Shown here one piece after another: positions 7,920 through 14,869 of a DNA stretch of 23,458 nt. The first letter of the stretch is position 1. Each line of letters opens with the position of its first letter. A program made the position numbers and the translations under genes. Where the stretch lies: contig CAZWMK010000025.1 in the NCBI GenBank assembly GCA_964635065.1, forward strand, positions 1 through 23,458, read 5' to 3'. The notes under the pieces are model-generated. The model did no database searches and had not been told where the DNA came from. It worked only from the letters and a program-made list of their open reading frames with translations. The stretch is from CAZWMK01 sp964635065 (GTDB lineage: Bacteria > Pseudomonadota > Alphaproteobacteria > Sphingomonadales > Sphingomonadaceae).

Positions 7920-8471
7920 TCAGGCGCGCTGATAGACTGGGTCGTCAGGCCCGCGCCGTGCAAGATTGCGGCCGAGCGTGACAAGAGGGCTGCGTTCATC
8001 GACACGGCCCCAATGTTCCCATTCGACTGCAGCAAGATGGCGCGCGATGCGCCAACCGCCGTTTTTGTGCGTGAACCAGTTGAAATAGCGCCCACCCATC
8101 ACGGCATCCTCGTCATGGGCTGGGTCGTGGCCGGCAAAGACGCCGTCCGGATCGGCGCGCACCCCGCGTTCCAGCCGGTGCCAGGCGGTAAAATAGGCTT
8201 CGGTATAGGCAATGCCATCTGCAAATTCGATCAGGAGATTGCTGGTATAATGCATCATCGGACCGAGTTTTTGCACCTCGGCAATCAGTGCCTCGCAAAA
8301 GATGTCGGCAGGGCTGCTGAGCGGCGGATGTTCGATCACGGCATCATCATGAAACACCGTCCGCAATAACGCCGCATCGCAGCGGTCGACGGCCCGGCAA
8401 TAGCGATGAAGTACATCCTCGATTTCGGACTTGGCTATCAGGCGCTGCACCGGGTCATTCACGACGTCCAT
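7920..8471 (-). CDS. NTF2/SnoaL-like domain protein
   Basis: A 183-aa protein. I start it at ATG 8471 (MDVVNDPVQRLIAKSEIEDVLHRY) because GGGGAGGA lies 5 nt upstream; an in-frame ATG at 8486 overlaps this ribosome binding site. The helix IEDVLHRYCRAVDRCDAALLRTVFHDDAVIEH and the later TEAYFTAWHRLERG and RYFNWFTHKNGGWRIARHLAAVEW stretches fit the SnoaL-like/NTF2 fold that includes scytalone-dehydratase-like and polyketide-cyclase-like proteins. These often sit in aromatic or steroid catabolic clusters as dehydratases, isomerases or proteins of unknown role. It appears to be a single gene. It is not closely similar to the NTF2-like protein at 2164-2640. Confidence 0.8.
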   Translation of the reverse strand: MDVVNDPVQRLIAKSEIEDVLHRYCRAVDRCDAALLRTVFHDDAVIEHPPLSSPADIFCEALIAEVQKLGPMMHYTSNLLIEFADGIAYTEAYFTAWHRLERGVRADPDGVFAGHDPAHDEDAVMGGRYFNWFTHKNGGWRIARHLAAVEWEHWGRVDERSPLVTLGRNLARRGPDDPVYQRA

Positions 8472-8484
8472 GATGATCCTCCCC

Positions 8485-8498
8485 ATTTGATTTCAAAT
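8485..8498. repeat. Short inverted repeat upstream of the SnoaL-like gene
   Basis: ATTTGA-TT-TCAAAT, 14 nt upstream of the minus-strand start codon and next to its ribosome binding site. It may be an operator. Six-base dyads with short spacers also occur by chance about every few hundred bases, so the support is weak. Confidence 0.3.
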
Positions 8499-8558
8499 AT
8501 ATGCAGAAGCCACGATGATGTATGACTGATTTGCAGTCAGCAATGTGGAAATGCTGCA

Positions 8559-8849
8559 ATGCGTTACCCGCCTTGTCTTCTTCTGGCTATTCTGTCCGCG
8601 GCCTCCCCCGCATGGGCCGGGATCGAGATCATCGACAACATCATCGCAGCCGACAAGGACGCTCAAGTCCTGCGCGACGAGGCCCACCTCCATCTGGCGT
8701 GCAGCAAAAAGGTTGATGATGCCAACGTCTCTTTCATCGCGCACGCGCACGACAAGATTCTGGTAACGACGTTCACAAAGCGTCCGCTGGCCGATGCTGC
8801 AAAGAACATATGGCTGACAATGCGGCCTGCGCCCGGAACAGTTGCGTGA
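8559..8849 (+). CDS. Possible small secreted protein, 96 aa
   Basis: Starts MRYPPCLLLAILSAASPAWA, a good-looking Sec signal peptide with a short hydrophobic core and an AWA cleavage site after residue 20. The mature part is about 76 residues, hydrophilic, with one cysteine (HLACSKKVDDANVSF) and a basic stretch VTTFTKRPLADAAKNIW. GGAA at 8547-8550 gives modest ribosome-binding support. It lies alone between two genes on the opposite strand. I do not recognise the family. The signal peptide is the main reason to believe it; an overlapping minus-strand frame (8493-8945) looks less protein-like. Confidence 0.45.
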   Translation: MRYPPCLLLAILSAASPAWAGIEIIDNIIAADKDAQVLRDEAHLHLACSKKVDDANVSFIAHAHDKILVTTFTKRPLADAAKNIWLTMRPAPGTVA

Positions 8850-8901
8850 CGCGCGCCCCGTGCCAACACAGGACGACACGTCACGAAAAAAGCAGGATTG
8901 A

Positions 8902-9729
8902 TCAGTATTTGACGTGACGGGTAAAACCGCCGTCGACGACGACATTTTCGCCCGTCACCCACGATGCGCGCGGGCTGGCCAGGAAAACGGCGACATCGGC
9001 GATTTCTTCGGGTCGGCCAAGGCGGCCCGCCGGCTGACGCGCGACATTCTGCTCATAATAATCGGGCATCACCTGTTCAAGAAAGTCCCACGAGCCACCA
9101 ACCACATAAGTCGGCCCCGGGGAAATGCAGTTGGCGCGAATGCCTTCGGGCATATATTCCTGCGCCAGCTGCGAGGTGTAGTTGATCAAGGCCGCCTTCA
9201 TTGCGCCATAGCTTTGGCAGCAACCGGCAAAGGGGTGTGATTCCACCGCGCTGATCGTAGAGACCTGCAGGAAGCTGGCCGCCGAGGATTTTTTGAACCA
9301 CGGATAGGCAGCATCCCACATGGCGACCGCCGACAGCAGATCGACATGATAGTTGATGTCCCAGCCACGGCGCGACCGCGGAATGCCGCCCAGCGCGCTG
9401 GCATTCGAAACGACGATATCGATGCCGCCCATTTTCTGCGCCGCCTCCTCGACCCAGGCTGTCACCTGTTCGGGTACGCCGCAATCGACGATGCTGCCAT
9501 GGACGGTGCCAAGCTGGCTGAGCGCGGCCACGGCTTCATCAAGGCCGTCATTCCTGAGCGTGTTGCTGACAAGATCCGGATCATTGGCATTCGGCGCATC
9601 CGCCGTCTTGCGGCGGGCGCAAATGGCGACTTCGGCGCCTTCGCGCAGGAAACGTTCGGCAATCGCCCGGCCCACCCCGCGCGAAGCAGCACTGACAATG
9701 ACCTTCTTACCGGCCAGTTCAAGATCCAT
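8902..9729 (-). CDS. Short-chain dehydrogenase/reductase (SDR) family oxidoreductase
   Basis: A 275-aa classical SDR. ATG 9729 has an upstream GGGAGTGGGA. The Rossmann glycine motif is SAASRGVG (13-20), a variant of TGxxxGxG in which the first T and G are replaced by S and A. NAS at 109-111, a serine in VSTISA (157-162), and Y174-x3-K178 (SYGAMK) supply the catalytic set. The C-terminal PGRLGRPEEIADVAVFL-like segment and WVTGENVVVDGGF are standard. ARR at 38-40, after the second beta strand, is compatible with NADP preference. It probably oxidises or reduces a hydroxyl/keto group in a catabolic pathway. It is a single gene, about 100 nt downstream of the hydrolase gene on the same strand. Substrate unknown. 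Confidence 0.88.
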   Translation of the reverse strand: MDLELAGKKVIVSAASRGVGRAIAERFLREGAEVAICARRKTADAPNANDPDLVSNTLRNDGLDEAVAALSQLGTVHGSIVDCGVPEQVTAWVEEAAQKMGGIDIVVSNASALGGIPRSRRGWDINYHVDLLSAVAMWDAAYPWFKKSSAASFLQVSTISAVESHPFAGCCQSYGAMKAALINYTSQLAQEYMPEGIRANCISPGPTYVVGGSWDFLEQVMPDYYEQNVARQPAGRLGRPEEIADVAVFLASPRASWVTGENVVVDGGFTRHVKY

Positions 9730-9746
9730 GATCCCACTCCCAAGAC

Positions 9747-9760
9747 TTGTTCTGAAACAA
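9747..9760. repeat. Short inverted repeat upstream of the SDR gene
   Basis: TTGTT-CTGA-AACAA, 18 nt upstream of the SDR start codon, so it would lie in the 5' leader or promoter. It could be an operator half-site pair, but arms of five bases are weak evidence. Confidence 0.3.
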
Positions 9761-9832
9761 ACGCAACCTTGGCCCGCGCCCAGACACCAGGCAACTTAGC
9801 GCAAAGCATAGGGTGATGGGCGGTCGTCCTGG

Positions 9833-10738
9833 TCAGTCCCGCGCCAAATGTTGTGCCAGAAATGCCCCGCCCGCCGTGATCGCGCGCGTTCCCGCATCGA
9901 GCATGGCGGCGAACAGGTGCCAGACATGCACCATGCCTGGCCAGATTTCGAGCGAGACCGCCGCCCCCGCGCTGCCCGCCGCACGAGCCAGTGCAACCGC
10001 GTCATCAAGCAAAATCTCGGCGGACCCGACATGGATCAGCAGGGGCGGCAAGCCTGAAAGATCGGCCATCACCGGCGACGCCTGCGGCGATTCCGGTGGC
10101 AGACCGCCAAGATAAAGCGCCGCCATCGCGCGCAGGCCAGCGCCGGTCAGCGACGGATCTTCGTCCGCCTTGGCCGTGATACTGGCCGCACCGCAGGTCA
10201 GATCGACCCAGGGCGACATGAGAAAAGCCGCCGCCGGCTGGGGCAGACCGGATGCACGCAGCGCCACCATCATGGCCACGGCAAGGCCACCACCTGCCGA
10301 ATCACCAGCAAGCAGGATGCGCGACGCGGGAAAACCCCGCGCCAGCAACGCACGATAGGCGGCCAGCGCATCCTCGATAGCCGCAGGACATGGGTGTTCG
10401 GGAGCAAGGCGATAATCAATCGCCCAGACCGTCACCCCGGCCGCACGCCCAAGTGCGGCGGCCAGCGGGCGATAGCCTTCGGGACTGCCAATGACATAGG
10501 CGCCACCATGCAGATAAAGCAGCGCCACATCCTCTGCGACACCGGGTGTCGTCAGCCTGAGCGCCGGAATCGCGCCAAGATCATCCGCGATACAGACCAC
10601 ATCGTCCGCGACCGGCAGCGCTGCCGTCATCGCGTCGAAATGCGCCCGGATGGCGGCGGGCGACTGGGTCAGATCAGGGGCTGATGCACGCAGCAACGCA
10701 ACCAGTTGTTCAAGTGCTTGATCATCGCGCCCGCCCAT
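9833..10738 (-). CDS. Alpha/beta hydrolase, hormone-sensitive-lipase (HSL) family esterase
   Basis: A 301-aa protein. ATG 10738 has GGGGAGGG 7-8 nt upstream. The HSL signature is clear: LYLHGGAYVIGSP with HGG at 77-79 (oxyanion hole), YRLAPEHPCPAAIEDA, and GDSAGG with nucleophile S147. The acid position reads GSAEILLDDA, so E241 may replace the usual Asp. The histidine lies in GMVHVWHLF (H271 most likely). These enzymes hydrolyse short- to medium-chain esters or lactones, usually in the cytoplasm, and none of its length suggests a signal peptide. It lies 70 nt downstream of the PhoX-type gene on the same strand but has its own ribosome binding site and may be independently expressed. Natural substrate unknown. 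Confidence 0.88.
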   Translation of the reverse strand: MGGRDDQALEQLVALLRASAPDLTQSPAAIRAHFDAMTAALPVADDVVCIADDLGAIPALRLTTPGVAEDVALLYLHGGAYVIGSPEGYRPLAAALGRAAGVTVWAIDYRLAPEHPCPAAIEDALAAYRALLARGFPASRILLAGDSAGGGLAVAMMVALRASGLPQPAAAFLMSPWVDLTCGAASITAKADEDPSLTGAGLRAMAALYLGGLPPESPQASPVMADLSGLPPLLIHVGSAEILLDDAVALARAAGSAGAAVSLEIWPGMVHVWHLFAAMLDAGTRAITAGGAFLAQHLARD

Positions 10739-10763
10739 GGCGTCACCCTCCCCATGCTGTCGT

Positions 10764-10776
10764 TTGACACAGTCAA
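10764..10776. repeat. Short inverted repeat upstream of the hydrolase gene
   Basis: TTGAC-ACA-GTCAA, 26 nt upstream of the start codon on the minus strand. On that strand TTGACT also resembles a -35 box. Possible operator or promoter element, weakly supported. Confidence 0.3.
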
Positions 10777-10808
10777 CACGCGGAGCCGACCCTTGGCAAG
10801 CGGAAGGA

Positions 10809-12716
10809 TCAGCCGCCGATCACGCCACCATCCTCGCGCCGGATCACCACGACCGAAGGCCGGGGCGGCATGTCTGGCCGGAAATCGGGCCAGCGCGTCG
10901 CAGGATCGGCAAACCAGCTCACCCGGGCAAAGGGCGGATAGTTGACGGTGCCGTCGATGCCGGGATGCTGCACGGAGAGGAACAGCGAGCGCCCGTCCGG
11001 AGCAAAGCAGGGGCCGGTCGTTTCGGCGCCGACAGGTGCGCGGAAAAACATCTTGCCGCGCCCGCGTTCATCGCCATCGACACCCAAGGCCCACAAACCA
11101 TCTGCTGTACCGCTGACGGCCCATTTTCCGCCCTGATCGCTGGCAATCCACAAACGCCCCGCCGGGTCCATCGCGGCACCATCGGGGCAGGAAAACCAGC
11201 CATTGACACTTGTCGCGGGGTTCCAGCGTGCGCCCGTTTCAAAGCCATCAGTTTCAGGCAGGCCGCATTGCACCAGCGCGTCCCAGCGATAGACAGCAGC
11301 GCCATGGTTATTATCGGGGGCCTGCAATTCAATGATATGGCCGCTGATATTGGCGACGCGCGGGTTGGCAGCATTCGCCTCTTCACGCTTCACATTGTTC
11401 GTCAGATTGACATAGACACGGCCGTTATGCGGGTGCGGCTGCACGTCTTCGGGGCGGTCCATCGGCGTTCCGCCCAGAAGCATGGCCGCGCGGCGCGCTT
11501 CGATCACGACATCAGCCTGACTGTGAAAACCATTGGACGGTGTCAGCGGCCCCTGACCATGGACGAGGGGCAGCCATGTCAGTGTGCCATCTTCGTCAAA
11601 ACGTGCGACCGAGAGCGTGCCATGATCCAGCAGATCGCGGTTGGCTTCGCGTTTCTGCATGTCGACGCGATCGCGCGAAACAAAGCGGTAAAGACACTGA
11701 AACGCCTCGTCATCGCCCATGTATATCGCCAGACGGCCATCGGCGCCGATCACAGTTTCTGCGCCTTCATGCTTGAAGCGGCCAAGCGCTGTCCGCTTTT
11801 TCATCGGTGCGGCCGGGTCTAGCGCATCGATTTCGACGATCCAGCCAAAGCGGTTCGGTTCATTGGGTTCGCGGCCAATGTCGAAGCGTGCTTCGTGACG
11901 ATACCATTCAAAGTGTCCCCCCGGCACGCCCATCATCCGGTGATTGTCCGCCTCGGCATGGCCGGCGGGCAACATGCCGCCGAAATATTCGTCGACATTT
12001 TCCTCTGCGGACAAATAGCTTCCCCACGGCGTGATCCCGCCCGCACAGTTGCCAAATGTACCGATTGCCCGCACGCCAGCCGGATCTGCCGTCGTCTGCA
12101 TGCGGGCTGCACCACGCGCCGGGCCACTGATGTCGAAGGCACTGTGCGACGCACTGATGCGCCGGTTCAGCGGACTGTCCAGCACCAGTCGCCAGTCATG
12201 GCCGTCGCGCCGGATCTCGACGATTGATCCCCCCGTCGCTGCCTGTTCAATGGCGCAGTGTCTGGCCGTCATGGTGGTGCGGTCAAGCCTGCCCTTGGCA
12301 TCGATTCCGACACCGGGAAACATCATCTGCGCAACGGTATATTCGTGATTGACGCACAGTAAGCCGCGCCCGCCCCCCAAAGGGATAAAGCCGACATAAT
12401 CATTATTGTAGCCGAACTGCTGCAACTGCGCTTCGACCGACTGGCGATAAGGATCGAAGGCCGGCGCATCAGTCAGGATCGGATCGCCCCAGCGCAGGAG
12501 AATCTGCGCCTTGTGTCCTGATGGCACGACATGGGTTTCGCTGACACCGTGCGCGATTTCCTCGAACCCGAAGGCGCCTGAAGATGTCTTGGGCCGGGCA
12601 GCAAGCGCCATGTCCGGCAACAAGGCGAAGGTCGCCGCGCCGCCCAGCGTCCCTAGCGCCGCGCGCCGGGTCAGACGGGCTTCAATCACCTGCGAAAGCG
12701 TGGACCTTACCGGCAT
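10809..12716 (-). CDS. PhoX-type (DUF839) phosphatase, Tat-exported
   Basis: A 635-aa protein. ATG 12716 has GGAGAAG 8 nt upstream. The N-terminus carries a twin-arginine signal (LTRRAALGTLGGAATFALLP, RR at 17-18, likely cleavage after ALA near residue 39), so it folds with its cofactor before export to the periplasm. The beta-propeller motifs of the PhoX family are present: CVNHE (121-125), GGITPWGSYLSAEEN (226-240), RFKHEGAE (313-320), YMGDDE (332-337) and QPHPHNGRVYVNLTNN. PhoX enzymes are iron/calcium alkaline phosphatases that release phosphate from monoesters. No Pho-box is obvious upstream, so phosphate control is not shown. Family firm; activity inferred. Confidence 0.88.
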   Translation of the reverse strand: MPVRSTLSQVIEARLTRRAALGTLGGAATFALLPDMALAARPKTSSGAFGFEEIAHGVSETHVVPSGHKAQILLRWGDPILTDAPAFDPYRQSVEAQLQQFGYNNDYVGFIPLGGGRGLLCVNHEYTVAQMMFPGVGIDAKGRLDRTTMTARHCAIEQAATGGSIVEIRRDGHDWRLVLDSPLNRRISASHSAFDISGPARGAARMQTTADPAGVRAIGTFGNCAGGITPWGSYLSAEENVDEYFGGMLPAGHAEADNHRMMGVPGGHFEWYRHEARFDIGREPNEPNRFGWIVEIDALDPAAPMKKRTALGRFKHEGAETVIGADGRLAIYMGDDEAFQCLYRFVSRDRVDMQKREANRDLLDHGTLSVARFDEDGTLTWLPLVHGQGPLTPSNGFHSQADVVIEARRAAMLLGGTPMDRPEDVQPHPHNGRVYVNLTNNVKREEANAANPRVANISGHIIELQAPDNNHGAAVYRWDALVQCGLPETDGFETGARWNPATSVNGWFSCPDGAAMDPAGRLWIASDQGGKWAVSGTADGLWALGVDGDERGRGKMFFRAPVGAETTGPCFAPDGRSLFLSVQHPGIDGTVNYPPFARVSWFADPATRWPDFRPDMPPRPSVVVIRREDGGVIGG

Positions 12717-12837
12717 CGTCAGAACTTCTCCTGCACAATAAAACTGGCGTCCTCATAGGGCTGTTACGTGACAGTCATATGTAAACGTCCGGGATCCGGC
12801 CGCCACCTCCGCCTCCTGACGACGCCTGTCTCTTGAA

Positions 12838-12857
12838 GGCCGGCGCGCAGGCCGGCC
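12838..12857 (-). terminator. GC-rich hairpin after the hupE-like gene
   Basis: GGCCGGC (12838-12844) and GCCGGCC (12851-12857) form a 7-bp perfect stem with a 6-nt loop, about 37 nt after the hupE-like stop codon on the minus strand. The sequence after it on that strand (TTCAAGAGACAG) is not a real T-tract, so intrinsic termination is doubtful. The rest of the 177-bp gap to the PhoX gene shows nothing else I can name. Confidence 0.35.
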
Positions 12858-12893
12858 AGTACCCGGCACGGAAAATGCCTCCCCCTTCCACCC

Positions 12894-13883
12894 TCAGAAC
12901 ATGCCGATGGTGCGATCGACGAACCAGTAGGCGGCGACGATGCCTGCGAGGCTGGCGACGGCCGCCGGGCCGGTGGTGGCAAGGCGGGCGCGCCAATCGC
13001 TCCGCGCCAGTTGCCGCAGCACGAGCCACAGGATCGCGCAGCCCAGCACGAAGATCAGCTGCCCCGCCTCGATGCCGAGATTGAAGGCAAGCAGCGCCAG
13101 CGGCACCTCGGTCTGCGGCAGGCCGATGTCGCGCAGCGCCGATGCGAAGCCGAAGCCGTGCAGGATACCGAACGCCGCCGAGATGGCCACCGGATAACGC
13201 CAGGTCAGCGTGTCGCGCTGCGGCCGGATGATCTCGGCCGCCAGGAACATGATGCTGAGCGCAATCGACGCCTCGACCGGCGGTCCCGACAGGCCGGCAA
13301 CCCCCAGCGTCACCGCCGTGATGGTGACGGCATGGCCCAGCGTGAAGCCGGTGACGGTCAGAAGGATACGGCGCGGCGTGCGCGCGATGAGAAGCAGGCA
13401 GAGCAGGAAGGTCAGATGGTCCCAGCCCATCAGGATATGCTCGACCCCCAGCACGAGATAATCCCTGAGGACGCCGCCCGCGCTTTCGGGCGACGGCAGC
13501 GCGATCGCGGTTTCGCCCGGCGCGGCGAGCACCGACCGCGTTTCGCCCGATTGCCAGGCAATGCGCACGAGCGTCGGCACAGCGGGCTTGCCGCTGCGAT
13601 AGGACAGTTGCAGCATCGCGCCGCCGAGGCCCTTCGGGCAACGGACGAGCACGGCATCGACCGTTGGTGCGGCGCTGGCATCGTCCCTGACCGGCGTGCA
13701 GCCGGGTGCGACACTGAAGCCGGGGCGCACATGTTCCGGCACGCTGGGCGGCAGGACAAGGCGCATCAGGTAAAGCGCCTCGGCGCGCTGTTCGATGCTG
13801 ACGACGACCGGCAGACCGTCATGCGCCTGCGCCGCACGCGGCAGGGCGAGGAAGGCCAGCAGCAGGAAGCACAGCCGGAGCAT
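12894..13883 (-). CDS. HupE/UreJ-type membrane protein with exported N-terminal domain
   Basis: A 329-aa protein. ATG 13883 shares one base with the stop codon of the upstream gene (TGATG), which implies coupled translation. It begins with a Sec signal peptide (MLRLCFLLLAFLALPRAAQA), then has an exported domain of about 115 residues with two cysteines (C62, C82). A helical membrane domain follows with the HupE/UreJ-type motifs GVEHILMGWDHLTFLL (H149, H156), GFTLGHAVTITAV (H184), LHGFGFASAL (H242) and FNLGIEAGQLIF (N268, E272). I count six to seven membrane helices. HupE/UreJ proteins are proposed nickel/cobalt permeases, but this longer subtype has no established substrate. It is the last gene of the receptor-DUF3604-isomerase-hupE series. 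Confidence 0.82.
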   Translation of the reverse strand: MLRLCFLLLAFLALPRAAQAHDGLPVVVSIEQRAEALYLMRLVLPPSVPEHVRPGFSVAPGCTPVRDDASAAPTVDAVLVRCPKGLGGAMLQLSYRSGKPAVPTLVRIAWQSGETRSVLAAPGETAIALPSPESAGGVLRDYLVLGVEHILMGWDHLTFLLCLLLIARTPRRILLTVTGFTLGHAVTITAVTLGVAGLSGPPVEASIALSIMFLAAEIIRPQRDTLTWRYPVAISAAFGILHGFGFASALRDIGLPQTEVPLALLAFNLGIEAGQLIFVLGCAILWLVLRQLARSDWRARLATTGPAAVASLAGIVAAYWFVDRTIGMF

Positions 13884-14788
13884 CAGCGCAGCCCTTCGAG
13901 ATCGGACGACAGCCTGATCCGGTAATTGCCGATGATCTTGTCGAGCGCCGCTGCCTGCCGCTTTTTCAGGATGTCCTGTGCGGCATCGCGGGCAACCGTC
14001 GCACGGAGCGTCTCGAACGGCGGCAGGCCGCCGGCATGGGTCCGCGTCAGCTTCACGAGGTGAACGCCATGGGGCGAGACGAACGGCCCCTGCCATGCCG
14101 CGCCCGGCTTCAGCGCGAACAATGCCTTGGCCATGCCGTCGCCGAAGTGGCTCTGGATCATGTCCTGTCCCTGTTCGGCATAGTTGACATGATAGAGGAA
14201 GCGATCGCCCGTGCCCGACGGTTCCAGTCGTCCGGCATTGAGCGCGGCCTGCGCTGCACGCGCGCGCTGCAAGGCGCCGGCTTCGCCTCCATTGGCCTTG
14301 CTGAAAAAGACATGGGTGAAGCTGATCGCCGGAGCTTCGACATAAAGCGCGGCATTGGCATCGTAAAAGGCCCTGAGCGCCTTGTCGTCGAGGGCGGGCG
14401 TTTCAGTGTCGGCCTCGCTGCCGACCGAAAATTCCAGCGACTGCACCAGCCGCCGCCGGATGACATAATCATCCTTGTCCAGCCCCCAGGCCAGCGCCTC
14501 GCGGTAGAGCGCCTCCTCGCGGATCAGGCTGTCGAGCAGTTGCTTCTTCTCGGGCTTCGGCATCTTGTCAAAGCTGGCCGATACCCCCTCTTCATTGAAC
14601 ACGCGGCTGCGGAACTGGGCGAAGCGCAGCAACGCCTCACGGTCGATGGCAATCACGCGCGGATTGTCGTCGGCATCGGCGACCGGATTGAACACGGCAT
14701 TCAGTCCGAACAGCAGAAGGGCGATCAGGAGAAACAGCGCCAATGGCTCGCGCTTGATCCGGCTTGCGAAAGTCTGATTTTGCATCAT
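13883..14788 (-). CDS. Membrane-anchored PpiC-type (parvulin) peptidyl-prolyl isomerase
   Basis: A 301-aa protein starting at ATG 14788 (MMQNQTFASRIKREPLALFL). An in-frame ATG at 14821 lies inside a terminator hairpin and is unlikely to be used; ATG 14785 is also possible. Residues about 16-33 form a single membrane anchor, leaving a periplasmic body. The N-terminal half (FDKMPKPEKKQLLDSLIREEALYREALAWGL) resembles the helical chaperone region of SurA/PpiD-like proteins. The C-terminal half (FTHVFFSK, LFALKPGAAWQGPFVSPHGVHLVKLTR, LRATVARDA) is a parvulin domain. It probably helps fold the envelope proteins encoded beside it and is translationally coupled to the hupE-like gene. Family sure; client proteins unknown. 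Confidence 0.85.
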   Translation of the reverse strand: MMQNQTFASRIKREPLALFLLIALLLFGLNAVFNPVADADDNPRVIAIDREALLRFAQFRSRVFNEEGVSASFDKMPKPEKKQLLDSLIREEALYREALAWGLDKDDYVIRRRLVQSLEFSVGSEADTETPALDDKALRAFYDANAALYVEAPAISFTHVFFSKANGGEAGALQRARAAQAALNAGRLEPSGTGDRFLYHVNYAEQGQDMIQSHFGDGMAKALFALKPGAAWQGPFVSPHGVHLVKLTRTHAGGLPPFETLRATVARDAAQDILKKRQAAALDKIIGNYRIRLSSDLEGLR

Positions 14789-14803
14789 GTCCCCAAGGTG
14801 AAG

Positions 14804-14838
14804 AAAAAGGGCGGCAAGCACAACCGCGCCACCGCCCT
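14804..14838 (-). terminator. Intercistronic terminator between DUF3604 and ppiC genes
   Basis: On the minus strand GGGCGG (14837-14832) pairs with CCGCCC (14814-14809), with an inner 4-bp stem including a G-T pair, followed by TTTTT (14808-14804). It starts about 32 nt after the DUF3604 stop codon. This is a classic intrinsic terminator and should lower transcription into the isomerase/hupE pair. Confidence 0.75.
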
Positions 14839-14869
14839 GTAAGTGAGGGAGAAAATGATCAGTCCCTCA

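Noticed and set aside
8493..8945. 150-aa minus-strand frame opposite the small secreted protein
   Set aside because: It overlaps the end of the SDR gene, has no ribosome binding site that I can see, and its translation has no signal peptide or domain. The plus-strand frame is more plausible.
10737..11822. 361-aa plus-strand frame opposite the PhoX gene
   Set aside because: Antisense to a Tat-exported PhoX-family protein with many conserved motifs.
12775..13641. 288-aa minus-strand frame overlapping the hupE-like gene in another phase
   Set aside because: The phase containing the HupE motifs and signal peptide is the coding one; this frame is Arg-rich and featureless.
13884..14096. Upstream extension of the hupE-like frame
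   Set aside because: It would overlap most of the end of the isomerase gene and would bury the clear signal peptide that starts at 13883.
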